Positions 52,223-62,983 of a stretch of DNA of 64,000 bases are shown here, in pieces. The position numbers and the translations under genes were made by a program. The stretch's first letter is position 1, and every line of letters starts with the position of its first letter. Below the pieces are notes generated by a model, which worked only from the letters and a program-made list of their open reading frames with translations, was not told the DNA's origin and searched no databases. Origin of the DNA: Edaphobacter sp. (GTDB lineage Bacteria > Acidobacteriota > Terriglobia > Terriglobales > Acidobacteriaceae); NCBI RefSeq assembly GCF_028283685.1, contig NZ_JAPWKF010000001.1:124001-188000 (forward strand), read 5' to 3'.

Positions 52223-52678
52223 TTATCGCGCAACCGGAAAGGCCTGTTCTACTGAAGGTGTGTTGCTAAGCGGCTTCGCGGAGGTGCCTTCCAACAGGAG
52301 ATTGCGAACGCAATCCAGCAGATGGTCGGGAGGAAGTGGCTTAACGCGGAACTCGACGTCCAGGCCGTCGTAGAGATCGGAGGCCTCTTCCATGCCGCTG
52401 ATGACGAGTATGGGGAGCTTTGGCTGAAAACGACGAAGTTCGGAGACGAACTGGGTTCCGCTCATGCCCGGCATGACGTGGTCGGTGATAACAAGGTTCA
52501 CGTCAGCGGGAAGTGTGTTTTCCTTCATCTGCTCCAGCGCGCGCACCGGGTTCAGCGCAGTAAAGACGTAGTAGCCAGCTCGTCTTAGGATGGTCTGTCT
52601 GATTCCAGCCTGGACTGCATTATCGTCAACCAGAAGAATCGTTCTATCTAAGGCCATCAGCTTCTCCGCAGAAGACAT
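52223..52678 (-). CDS. Single-domain response regulator
   Basis: From ATG 52678 the protein is about 151 residues and contains only a receiver: ILLVDDN, phospho-acceptor Asp in VITDHVMPGMSG, the Ser in VISGMEE and the Lys in FRVKPLP. There is no output domain, so it may be a phospho-relay carrier or act by binding a partner. No kinase gene is adjacent. It lies 69 bases upstream of ccmF on the same strand. Confidence 0.85.
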   Translation of the reverse strand: MSSAEKLMALDRTILLVDDNAVQAGIRQTILRRAGYYVFTALNPVRALEQMKENTLPADVNLVITDHVMPGMSGTQFVSELRRFQPKLPILVISGMEEASDLYDGLDVEFRVKPLPPDHLLDCVRNLLLEGTSAKPLSNTPSVEQAFPVAR

Positions 52679-53141
52679 GCTGCATCTTCCGGTTTCTCCA
52701 GAAATATCGTCCGATACCGTGATTCCATGACGGAGAAAAGCTGGTCCGCAAAGAACAAAATCCCCGGTTTTATAGGCTGGCACCCTAACTTTGGAAGTCG
52801 GTTTGCCAAGCCCCAAGTACGTCAGCGGTTACTCTCTGAATCCGGTGTTGCCTGGGTGGAGGTATAGTTTTGGTTCTGTGTCCCACCCTAACTTTAAATT
52901 GTGATGCACAGTGAGTTCACAGAGTTTTCTTTATAGGGTAAAAATGGCCGGTCGGAGAGAGGTTTTGACCCGATTCCGGTCATTTCCACCCAGCCCTGCG
53001 GTGGATCTTATGGTGGGACAGCGAGTTAGCATAATAGAGGCGGCCCGATGCAAGAAGTGACACCAGCGTCCTAGACGATGGCGGGTAAACAATTTACATT
53101 TGGCCGAAGAACGTTTCGAATCATTTGCTTGAAGGGAAACC
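52679..53141. other. Long intergenic region with repeats upstream of symporter
   Basis: About 460 bases without a convincing gene. It holds two copies of caccctaacttt (near 52786 and 52884) and an inverted pair TGTCCCACC (52879-52887) / GGTGGGACA (53012-53020). These could be operator elements for the symporter or the response regulator. No consensus promoter is clear. Confidence 0.4.
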
Positions 53142-54935
53142 GTGAATCTCTCCATTGTCGACTGGCTGATTATGCTGGTCTATTTCATTTTCGTTCTGGG
53201 GATAGGGTTTGCTCTCAAGCGCTATATGCGCACCTCGAACGACTTTTTTCTCGCGGGCCGTTCTATCCCGGCCTGGGTCTGCGGCCTGGCCTTTATTTCG
53301 GCGAACCTGGGCGCTCAGGAAGTCATCGGCATGGGCGCGTCGGGCGCCAAATATGGTATCAACACCAGCCATTTCTATTGGATCGGCGCTGTTCCGGCCA
53401 TGATTTTCGTCGGAATCTTCATGATGCCGTTCTATTACGGCTCGAAGGCGAGGTCGGTGCCGGAGTACCTCCGGATGCGTTTTGACGAGAAGACGCGTGC
53501 GGTGAATGCCTTCTCCTTCGCCATCATGACAGTGATGTCATCGGGCATCTCGATGTATGCGATGGCGCTGTTGATCCAGACGCTGGGCCTGTTTCATGGC
53601 ATCATCCCGGACAATTACATCTTCCATGTCTCGGTGCTGCTATCGGCTGTGATCGTGCTGGGCTATATCTTCCTCGGCGGCCTGACGAGTGCGATCTACA
53701 ACGAGGTGCTTCAGTTCTTCCTGATCGTAGCGGGCTTTGCTCCCCTGGTCTGGATCGGCCTGAAGAATGTGGGTGGGTGGCAGGGAATCCGCCATACGCT
53801 GCCGGCGTCGATGACGCACTCCTGGCGGGGTATGGCGCATGCGAATACGAACACGCTGGGCGTGGAGTGGTTCGGCATGGCGATGGGACTCGGCTTTGTG
53901 CTGTCGTTCGGATACTGGTGCACGGACTTTCTGGTGGTTCAGCGCGCGATGGCCGCAGACTCGGAGGAGTCGGCTCGGCGCGTTCCGCTGATTGCGGCGA
54001 TTCCGAAGATGTTCTTTCCATTTCTAGTGATTCTGCCCGGCCTGATTGCGGTCAGTATCACGCCGCACGCAGTCTCTACGCAGCCCGCGATGGTTGCCGG
54101 AGCCTCGAGCACGGCTCCGCTGGTCGATGAGCATCCACATGGCATTATTCCGCAGAAGACGAACCCGCTGAATGGAAGTCCCATCGTGGACAGCAAGGGA
54201 GAGCCGGTCTACAACTATGACCTCGCGATCCCCGTCATGCTGCTGCACTACTTTCCTACCGGCATTCTTGGATTGGGTCTGACGGCGCTGCTGGCCAGCT
54301 TTATGTCGGGCATGGCGGGAAATGTGACGGCCTTCAATACGGTCTGGACCTACGATATCTACCAGGCGTACATCAACAAACGAGCGACCGACGCCCATTA
54401 TCTGTGGATGGGAAGGATGGCGACGATAGGCGGAATCGTGCTCTCAATCGGCGCTGCCTACGCTGCGACCAACTTCAACAACATCATGGATGCGTTGCAG
54501 TTGGTGTTTTCATTCGTGAATGCGCCACTGTTTGCAACGTTCCTGCTGGGCATGTTCTGGAAGCGGACGACCGGCCATGGCGCATTCAGCGGCCTGATCG
54601 CCGGGACCCTGGCCGCGTTGCTGCACCACGGTCTGACGATTCCGACCGATGCGCTGCCCGGAATTCATGGCGGTTGGATTGCGATCGTTCATCACTATCC
54701 GAGCGACATGGCTCAGAACTTCTGGACGGCGATCTTTGCTTTCTCGGCGAACCTGATCGTTACGGTCGCCGTCAGCCTGGTGACGACGCCACGTCCGGAG
54801 TCGGAGCTTGTGGGGTTGGTGTATTCGCTGACGCCGAAGCCGGTTGAGCATCATTTGAGCTGGTATCAGAAGCCGACGACGCTGGCCTGGGGTGTGCTCG
54901 GCCTGCTCGTCATTCTCAACCTGGTCTTTGCTTAG
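53142..54935 (+). CDS. Sodium:solute symporter (SSS family)
   Basis: The 597-residue protein has about 13-14 helices and the SSS pattern: DFFLAGRSIPAWVCGLAFISANLGAQEVIG near the N-terminus, YGSKARSVPEYLRMRFDE, and LLASFMSGMAGNVTAFNTVWTYDIY, which contains the sodium-site region. The start is GTG 53142 after GAAGGGA. SSS members carry sugars, amino acids or organic acids; the sequence is nearest the sugar/SGLT-like branch by eye, but the substrate is open. The small membrane gene after it may be part of the same unit. Confidence 0.9.
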   Translation: MNLSIVDWLIMLVYFIFVLGIGFALKRYMRTSNDFFLAGRSIPAWVCGLAFISANLGAQEVIGMGASGAKYGINTSHFYWIGAVPAMIFVGIFMMPFYYGSKARSVPEYLRMRFDEKTRAVNAFSFAIMTVMSSGISMYAMALLIQTLGLFHGIIPDNYIFHVSVLLSAVIVLGYIFLGGLTSAIYNEVLQFFLIVAGFAPLVWIGLKNVGGWQGIRHTLPASMTHSWRGMAHANTNTLGVEWFGMAMGLGFVLSFGYWCTDFLVVQRAMAADSEESARRVPLIAAIPKMFFPFLVILPGLIAVSITPHAVSTQPAMVAGASSTAPLVDEHPHGIIPQKTNPLNGSPIVDSKGEPVYNYDLAIPVMLLHYFPTGILGLGLTALLASFMSGMAGNVTAFNTVWTYDIYQAYINKRATDAHYLWMGRMATIGGIVLSIGAAYAATNFNNIMDALQLVFSFVNAPLFATFLLGMFWKRTTGHGAFSGLIAGTLAALLHHGLTIPTDALPGIHGGWIAIVHHYPSDMAQNFWTAIFAFSANLIVTVAVSLVTTPRPESELVGLVYSLTPKPVEHHLSWYQKPTTLAWGVLGLLVILNLVFA

Positions 54936-54953
54936 GCAGAAAGGGTTTACAGC

Positions 54954-55202
54954 ATGGGTCTCGATATTCGCATTCCGCTCGGCCTGCTCTTTTTGATCAA
55001 CGGCGGCATTATGAGCATCTACGGTCTCATAACGCGGCATTCGGCGATCTACGAGAGGTCGCTGGGGGTAAACCTGAATATTGGCTGGGGACTTCTGATG
55101 TTTGTCTTCGGGCTGGTGATGTTTCTCGTCGGCCGACGCCAGAAGTGGCAGGATGACCCGGTCAATCCGCGGCCCTGGGAGCGCGGTGGCGGACAGCACT
55201 AG
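54954..55202 (+). CDS. Small membrane protein downstream of symporter
   Basis: The 82-residue protein has two predicted helices (LGLLFLINGGIMSIYGLI and NIGWGLLMFVFGLVMFLVG) and a charged C-terminus. It starts 18 bases after the symporter stop and is probably co-transcribed. It could be a small accessory subunit. I do not recognise a family. Confidence 0.7.
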   Translation: MGLDIRIPLGLLFLINGGIMSIYGLITRHSAIYERSLGVNLNIGWGLLMFVFGLVMFLVGRRQKWQDDPVNPRPWERGGGQH

Positions 55203-55269
55203 TTCGGGATGACAGAATCGATTATGAAAAACCGTCAGATCGGCAGTGGTCTGGCGATTTTCTAGACTT

Positions 55270-55286
55270 GTCCTCTTTGAGAGGAC
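55270..55286. repeat. Short perfect inverted repeat upstream of Ser/Thr kinase
   Basis: GTCCTCT and AGAGGAC flank a three-base loop. There is no T run after it, so an operator or an mRNA hairpin in the kinase leader is as likely as a terminator. Confidence 0.4.
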
Positions 55287-55452
55287 GGCCGGTCCAGGGA
55301 ATTTCATCGGTGCACATCTGCTATCGCAGGGGTGTTTTACGTCGTCCATCGATAAGTATCCTGGAAGTCTGATCTCATTTGGGAACCGCTGAAGCAACAG
55401 TTCACGACGAAGAAGCCTTCCACATGCAGTCTGACTGCAATAATGGAGGAAT

Positions 55453-57966
55453 ATGAAGCGCCGTGTTATCGAGCAATATGAGCTCGTTCGTAAGATCGGG
55501 GCCGGTGGCTCCGGCGTTGTGTTTCTGGCCAACGACACTCTCTTGCAACGGCCGGTTGTTCTCAAGCTGCTCAAACGGGGAAATCTGACGACGGAGCAGA
55601 TGCGCGCCACCCAGCTCCGGGAGGCGCGCCTGGCCTCCGCGATCGATCATCCGAACGTCTGCGCGATCTACGACGTGGGAGAGGCTCCGTCCGAATCGGG
55701 CGATGGCTCCGAGGCCTACATCGTCATGCAGTACGTTCCTGGCAAGTCGCTCGACAAGATCATCTCCGAAGGGGCGTCGAGCCTGGAGCTGGTTCTTTCG
55801 GCGGGAATCCAGATCTCCGATGGTCTTTCGGCTGCGCACTCTCTGGGCATCTTCCATCGCGATCTGAAGCCTGCCAATGTCATGCTGACGGATGGCGGCC
55901 TGATCAAGATTCTCGATTTTGGCCTGGCGCGCCGACTGGCACTGGACAAGACGGACTTTGATCCTTCGGGGCCTGCGGACAAGCAGAATCTACCTCCGCT
56001 TGGAGCAACCTATACCGCTCGAGGGGGCACGATCGCCTACATGGCACCGGAACAGTTTGTGACCGGGCAGTCGAGCGTGCAATCGGATATCTTCGCATTT
56101 GGTCTGATCCTGTTTGAACTGGCCACGGGAAGGCATCCTTTCCATCGTCCCGATGCACCTGATTTTCAGTCGATTCGGGCGATCCAGTTTGCCGATCCGC
56201 CATCGATCCGCGAGATTGCGCCCCAGCTGCCGGTCGAACTGGAGAGTGTCATTCTGCGCTGCCTGGAGAAGCAGCCTGCCGCGCGTTTTGCCTCTGCCGC
56301 CGATGTTCGCGAGTCATTGAAGACGATCATGCGTTCGATGCAGCTGGACGCTGCGCTGATGACGGGCGGAGATGCGTTTTCGCGCTATCCGGCGCAGGGA
56401 CGGATAGCGATCGACACGCCGGAAGAAGAGAAGCGCGCCACAGGAATCCTCTCGATGCTGGCGGAGCGTTTTCGCGAGTCCGGCAACAATAACTCGCCAG
56501 CCAAACAGACGACGAGCAGCATTGTCGTGTTGCCCTTTGTCAACTTTGGCCCGGCAGATGTTGCTCCCCTCTATGGCTATGCCCTGGCGGATGCCATTGC
56601 GACTCGACTGACACGCATGTCGTCGCTGGTGGTGCGGCCTTCGAGCGCGTTGATGACGCTGCCGACGCAGCAGCTCGACCCCTTGAGCGTTGGGAAGAAG
56701 CTGTTGGCGGACTTCGTGCTTGCCGGTAACTTCATGCGTTCTGAGAAGGGCTTCGATCTCAACTGGCAGCTGCTGGATGTATCCGGACAGAGCGTGCGGG
56801 CGGGCGGCTCGATCAATGTGGCCTCCTTCGATCTGGTTAGTGTGCAGGCGGAGATCTGCAATGAAGTCTTCAGCGCGCTGCAGGGCATTGGGCGACTGCG
56901 GAATCTGAAGGAAGGGAACCGTCCGACGTCGCTGACCGATGACGTCTCGGAAGAGTACCTGCAGGCGCGAGCGCTGTTGTCCTCGTTTATGACGCGCACT
57001 GGAAACCGGGATGACCTGGATCGGGCGCGTGAGCTGTTTGAGTCGGTCACGCAAGGCAACCCAACGTATCCTCCGGGCTGGTCGGGATTGGGAATCACCC
57101 ATCTTCAGTACACGCGCCATGGCCTTGGTGGCCAGATGCATGTTCTGGAGGCGAGGCGAGCCTTTGACCGTGCGCTGGAGCTTGATCCGGGGTCGGTCGA
57201 AGCCAATTTGTACCGCGTGTACATGCTCCTCTCGCGCGGTGAAAAGGAATCAGCGCGTCACGGGATCGAGCACCTGCTGCAGACCGCGGGCAACGACTGG
57301 AATGTGCGGATGGTCGCTGGTCTGACGCTGCGAATCGACGGCATGTACGAGGAGGCGCTGGAGCAATTCAACGCTTCGCTGCGCATGAACCCTTCCAACG
57401 CCGCGATGATCTATAACCATCGCGCCCGCGTCTATCAGTACCAGAACCAACTGGATCTTGCGTCCGATGAGATCGAAAAAGGGCTGACGCTGGAGCCGCG
57501 CCAGCCACTGCTGCGCATCTCGCTGGGGTATCAGCAGATGCGCACCGGCGATCTGCCGGCGGCGGTTGAGACGCTGGAAGACGTGATCCGCAATGAGAAG
57601 TCGCTTCGCATCGTCTTTCCGACAATCGCCCTCTGCTATGTGCAACTCGGCGACCGCAAGAAAGCTGCGACGTTCATCATCGACGAGACGCTGGCTGCTG
57701 CGGAGGCGGACAGCGAGATGGCGTATCGGCTTGCCACTTACTTCGCCGTAGACGGCGATGAGAGCGAGGCGCTGCACTGGCTGAGGCGCTCGATCTATCT
57801 AGGGAACGAGAATTATCCGTGGTTCTCGAAGAATCCGGCATGGAAGCGCCTCGCCGGGCACAGCGACTTCGAGCGCATCCTGGAAGACCTTAAGAAGAGC
57901 TACCGGACGGAACCAGAAGAACTGGAAGCGCCTTCTGGCGCAGGTCCGGAACTAAATCCAGGTTAG
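55453..57966 (+). CDS. Serine/threonine protein kinase with TPR repeats
   Basis: The 837-residue protein has a Hanks-type kinase domain at about 10-280: GAGGSGVVFLA, Lys in PVVLKLLK, HRDLKPANVML, DFGLAR and YMAPEQF. A TolB-N-like domain follows (about 355-480: SIVVLPFVNFGPADVAPLYGYALADAIATRL), then TPR-type helical repeats to the end. No transmembrane helix is evident, so it is likely cytoplasmic. This kinase-TPR layout is common in Acidobacteriota. Its signal and targets are unknown. Confidence 0.92.
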   Translation: MKRRVIEQYELVRKIGAGGSGVVFLANDTLLQRPVVLKLLKRGNLTTEQMRATQLREARLASAIDHPNVCAIYDVGEAPSESGDGSEAYIVMQYVPGKSLDKIISEGASSLELVLSAGIQISDGLSAAHSLGIFHRDLKPANVMLTDGGLIKILDFGLARRLALDKTDFDPSGPADKQNLPPLGATYTARGGTIAYMAPEQFVTGQSSVQSDIFAFGLILFELATGRHPFHRPDAPDFQSIRAIQFADPPSIREIAPQLPVELESVILRCLEKQPAARFASAADVRESLKTIMRSMQLDAALMTGGDAFSRYPAQGRIAIDTPEEEKRATGILSMLAERFRESGNNNSPAKQTTSSIVVLPFVNFGPADVAPLYGYALADAIATRLTRMSSLVVRPSSALMTLPTQQLDPLSVGKKLLADFVLAGNFMRSEKGFDLNWQLLDVSGQSVRAGGSINVASFDLVSVQAEICNEVFSALQGIGRLRNLKEGNRPTSLTDDVSEEYLQARALLSSFMTRTGNRDDLDRARELFESVTQGNPTYPPGWSGLGITHLQYTRHGLGGQMHVLEARRAFDRALELDPGSVEANLYRVYMLLSRGEKESARHGIEHLLQTAGNDWNVRMVAGLTLRIDGMYEEALEQFNASLRMNPSNAAMIYNHRARVYQYQNQLDLASDEIEKGLTLEPRQPLLRISLGYQQMRTGDLPAAVETLEDVIRNEKSLRIVFPTIALCYVQLGDRKKAATFIIDETLAAAEADSEMAYRLATYFAVDGDESEALHWLRRSIYLGNENYPWFSKNPAWKRLAGHSDFERILEDLKKSYRTEPEELEAPSGAGPELNPG

Positions 57967-57975
57967 GAACTAAAT

Positions 57976-58003
57976 GAAAGACGGGCCCGAAGGCCCGTCT
58001 TTC
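57976..58003. terminator. Perfect 12-base-pair terminator with CGAA tetraloop
   Basis: GAAAGACGGGCC and GGCCCGTCTTTC enclose CGAA, between the convergent kinase gene and the glycine-zipper gene. Confidence 0.88.
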
Positions 58004-58023
58004 ATGCATGCTCAAAAAGCAAC

Positions 58024-58950
58024 TTAGTTGGCGGGCATCATCCGCAGGGCTGGGCCGGCACCGGTTGCCGCAGGTTCTACAGAAGCCGCGGCAACCGGCT
58101 TCAGCATGAGCGGGGTGGTCAGGCTGAAGACCAGTCGTGAGTCTTCCTTGAGCGTTGCCTGGCGTTCCTGCTTGAGCCACATTACGGTGCTTGCGCCTGC
58201 GCCGACTCCTGCTCCAACGAGCGCGCCGACTCCGCCGCCGATCAGGGCACCGGCTACGGCACCACCTCCGGTGGTAAGGGCGGCAACGGCGAGTGTCTCC
58301 TTGGCACGGTCGCGGCGCTTCAAGGTGCCCTCCCGATCCACATTGAAGTTGTTCAATGTGGTATCGATGAGCTGTGCATGAACCATGTACAGCGTGCCGT
58401 CAGGCAGGGTAATGCTGCGTGGCTCCAGATGAAGGGCCGCCGCGCCCGAGATGCGGTGTCCGCTGTGAACCTCGGTGACGGTGCCTTCGAGCAGTGAGCC
58501 GATGGGGATGATGACACGTCCCTGGTTCATGACCGGCTCCATCACCTCAGCGCTAAACTTTGAACCAAGCTCGGTGCTGGCGGTCGATAGCTGTTCGCGC
58601 ATTCTGACGTGCAGGAGCGTGCCTTCGTTGATCTCCCCATCCCGCTCGGGAACACTTGTGACGATCTGTGCGTCTACATCCGGCACAACAGTTTTCGGTG
58701 CCGTAACAACAGCTGCGCCAGGGACGGCAGGACCGTTATAGGGCACATAGGCGCCGTAGGCCTCTTCGGTCGCAGGCTTTGCGGCGGAGGGCTTGGCTGG
58801 CGCTGCGGGAGGCGGAGCCGGCTGGGCATCGTTATTGTTCGCGTCGATGGTGACCGGGTCCGGGTTGGAGACGCCTGTTGTCTGGGCATGAGCTGCCAGG
58901 GGCAGGGTGATCAGGGCCAGGGCGGCAACTGTGGTCAGCGGTGTCTTCAT
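58024..58950 (-). CDS. Exported glycine-zipper protein, paralogue of 37402-38190
   Basis: The 308-residue protein has a signal peptide (about 1-22), a Pro/Ala-rich linker, and a beta domain with KFSAEVMEPVMNQGRVIIPIGSLLEGTV. A glycine zipper follows (AGALIGGGVGALVGAGVGAG), then a strand reading DSRLVFSLTTPLML. The same order and matching phrases occur in the lipoprotein at 37402-38190. The ribosome site GGAGGATCG precedes ATG 58950. Probably an outer-envelope protein; function unknown. Confidence 0.8.
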   Translation of the reverse strand: MKTPLTTVAALALITLPLAAHAQTTGVSNPDPVTIDANNNDAQPAPPPAAPAKPSAAKPATEEAYGAYVPYNGPAVPGAAVVTAPKTVVPDVDAQIVTSVPERDGEINEGTLLHVRMREQLSTASTELGSKFSAEVMEPVMNQGRVIIPIGSLLEGTVTEVHSGHRISGAAALHLEPRSITLPDGTLYMVHAQLIDTTLNNFNVDREGTLKRRDRAKETLAVAALTTGGGAVAGALIGGGVGALVGAGVGAGASTVMWLKQERQATLKEDSRLVFSLTTPLMLKPVAAASVEPAATGAGPALRMMPAN

Positions 58951-60620
<1,670 letters not shown>

Positions 60621-60657
60621 GTTACGCCACCTGGAAATATGGCCGCCGGAAGTATGG

Positions 60658-60691
60658 AAGCCGCACCTGCCATGGGTGCGGCTTTCTGTTT
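60658..60691 (+). terminator. Terminator after eno
   Basis: The stem aagccgcacc / ggtgcggctt is followed by TCTGTTT. Confidence 0.82.
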
Positions 60692-60776
60692 AATCCCTGC
60701 ATCCAACCAGATAGGTACACTGATGCCTACAAACGGATTTTGAGTGTACCCTCAGATTCGATCTAAAGGAGCTGCC

Positions 60777-62225
60777 TTGGCTGAGCCGAATACCGTCCCT
60801 CCCGCTGCTGTTCACTCCGATGCTCTCGTCTTTTTTGGCGCGACGGGAGATCTGGCCTACAAAAAGATCTTTCCTGCCTTGCAGGCTATGATCAAGCGCG
60901 GCAGTCTCGATGTGCCGGTGATCGGTGTCGCGAAGGCTGGGTGGAATCTTGATCAGCTGAAGGCGCGGGCGCAGGATTCGCTCGAAAAGCACGGAGGCGT
61001 GGACGCGGAGGCCTGGAAGAAGCTCTCCTCACTGCTGCGCTATGTTGATGGCGATTACAGTGACAAGGCGACCTTCGTTGAGGTCCGTAAGCAGCTTGGC
61101 GGCGCACAACATCCAGCACACTATCTAGCGATTCCACCCTCTCTTTTTGAGACGGTAATTGAACAGTTGGTTAACTCCGGATCGGCGCGGGGTGCGCGCA
61201 TGATCGTAGAGAAGCCCTTCGGCCATGACCTTGCCTCGGCGAAGGAGCTCAACCGGATTCTGCTCAGCGCGTTTCCAGAGTCGTCGATCTTTCGCATCGA
61301 TCACTACCTGGCGAAGGGGCCGGTTCATAACATGGTCTCGTTCCGCTTCTCCAACGCCTTTCTGGAGCCGCTCTGGCATCGCGATTACATCGAAAGTATG
61401 CAGATTACGATGTCGGAGAACTTTGGCGTGCAAGGCCGGGGCTCCTTCTATGACCAGACCGGGGCGATTCGCGATGTGGTGCAGAACCACATCTTCCAGG
61501 TCATGTGCAACATCGCCATGGAGTGCCCGGCGCGGCGCGACAGCGAGGCTGTCCGGGACGAGAAGGTCAAGGTGCTGCGAGCGATTCCTCCCATTGAGAG
61601 CTGCAACCTTCTGCGCGGTCAGTTTGAGGGATATCAGTCGGAGAAAGGCGTGGCCGCCGGATCGACGGTGGAGACCTTTGCTGCATTGCAGCTGGAGATT
61701 AAGTCCTGGCGATGGGACGGTGTGCCGTTTTATATTCGTGCCGGAAAGAATCTGCCGGCGACTTGTACCGAGGTCGTTGCGAAGCTCAGGAAGCCGCCGC
61801 AGACGTACATGACAGATCCTGCGCCAGGAAACTACATGCGTTTTCGGATCAGTCCTGAGATGACGATCGCCCTGGCGGTTTCGGTGTCGAAGCAAGATGA
61901 AAACGGGCTGCGCTCCCTGGTCGAGCTTGAGGCCTGCCGTCACCCTGAGCCGGACGAGATGGAGGCCTACGAGCGCGTTCTGACGGATGCAATGGCTGGC
62001 GATGCGACGCTGTTCGCGCGGCAGGACTATGTTGAAGAAGCATGGCGTATCGTCGATCCCGTGCTGAAGGCGAATACAGCCGTCTATCCCTATGCGCCGC
62101 AGACGTGGGGGCCGGCGGGAGCGCCGGAGCCGTTGCAGAAGAATGTGACGCCCCCAGGTGGGTGGCACCCCATCTCCGACGATACCGATAGCTACCATGT
62201 TGTGCCGCCGGATACATCGAGGTAG
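60777..62225 (+). CDS. zwf: Glucose-6-phosphate 1-dehydrogenase
   Basis: Zwf makes 6-phosphogluconolactone and NADPH at the head of the oxidative pentose phosphate pathway. From TTG 60777 the protein is about 482 residues. It has the NADP motif VFFGATGDLAYKKIFPAL, then VEKPFGHDLASAKELN and the active-site signature RIDHYLAKG. A GTG at 60744 is in frame, but the AAAGGAG ribosome site sits just before the TTG. The sirtuin gene follows after eight bases. Confidence 0.96.
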   Translation: MAEPNTVPPAAVHSDALVFFGATGDLAYKKIFPALQAMIKRGSLDVPVIGVAKAGWNLDQLKARAQDSLEKHGGVDAEAWKKLSSLLRYVDGDYSDKATFVEVRKQLGGAQHPAHYLAIPPSLFETVIEQLVNSGSARGARMIVEKPFGHDLASAKELNRILLSAFPESSIFRIDHYLAKGPVHNMVSFRFSNAFLEPLWHRDYIESMQITMSENFGVQGRGSFYDQTGAIRDVVQNHIFQVMCNIAMECPARRDSEAVRDEKVKVLRAIPPIESCNLLRGQFEGYQSEKGVAAGSTVETFAALQLEIKSWRWDGVPFYIRAGKNLPATCTEVVAKLRKPPQTYMTDPAPGNYMRFRISPEMTIALAVSVSKQDENGLRSLVELEACRHPEPDEMEAYERVLTDAMAGDATLFARQDYVEEAWRIVDPVLKANTAVYPYAPQTWGPAGAPEPLQKNVTPPGGWHPISDDTDSYHVVPPDTSR

Positions 62226-62233
62226 ACCGATCC

Positions 62234-62944
62234 GTGGTGCAGCTCCTTCCGGATGACCGCCTGTTTGTACTGACTGGAGCCGGGGTGTCTGCGGAGAGTG
62301 GCCTTGCCACCTTCCGCGGTTCCGGCGGTCTCTGGAACGGCCATCGTTTGGATCAGGTTGCGACGCCGGAGGCCTGGGCGGCTGACCCGTTGCTGGTCTG
62401 GCGGTTTTACTCCATGCGCAGAAGAGATGCGGCGGCTGCGGCTCCGAACGCCGGGCATCTCGCGTTGGTCCGGCTGGAAGAGCAGATGGGCAGCAGGTTC
62501 TATCTTTGCACGCAGAATGTCGATGATTTGCATGAGCGGGCAGGTTCACACCGTGTTCACCATATGCATGGCTCTCTCTTTCAGTCGCGTTGCGTGCGAT
62601 GCGAGGAGCCGTTCTACGACGACGGAGGCTATGAGCTGGTGGATGATCTGCCGCTCTGCGCAATATGTGGGGCAGCGGTTCGTCCGCACATCGTCTGGTT
62701 CGGTGAGGTGCCTCTGGATATGGAGCGTATCTATGCAGAGCTGGATCGTGCGACGGTGCTGCTTGTGGCGGGGACTTCGGGATCGGTGTATCCAGCGGCG
62801 GGCTTTGTCCAAGTCGCGCACCAGCGAGGAATTCGTACGATCTATGCCGGTCCAGAGGAGCCGCTGAACGCGGATGTCTTCGATGAGGTGCTGCTGGGTA
62901 CGGCAACGGAGATCCTTCCGACGATCGATGTGCGAGGGGCGTAA
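62234..62944 (+). CDS. cobB: NAD-dependent protein deacylase (sirtuin)
   Basis: The 236-residue class III sirtuin has the NAD loop TGAGVSAESGLATFRG, TQNVDDLHERAG, the catalytic His in HHMHGSLF and a zinc site (CVRCEEP ... CAICGAAV), then RPHIVWFGE. The Tyr/Arg pair that marks desuccinylases is visible in the SMRRRD region, where MR replaces the usual Y-x2-R arrangement, so substrate class is uncertain. It starts at GTG 62234 directly after zwf. Confidence 0.92.
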   Translation: MVQLLPDDRLFVLTGAGVSAESGLATFRGSGGLWNGHRLDQVATPEAWAADPLLVWRFYSMRRRDAAAAAPNAGHLALVRLEEQMGSRFYLCTQNVDDLHERAGSHRVHHMHGSLFQSRCVRCEEPFYDDGGYELVDDLPLCAICGAAVRPHIVWFGEVPLDMERIYAELDRATVLLVAGTSGSVYPAAGFVQVAHQRGIRTIYAGPEEPLNADVFDEVLLGTATEILPTIDVRGA

Positions 62945-62983
62945 TATTTGGTGCGGTCGAAACTTGATATTCTGAATCCAGAA

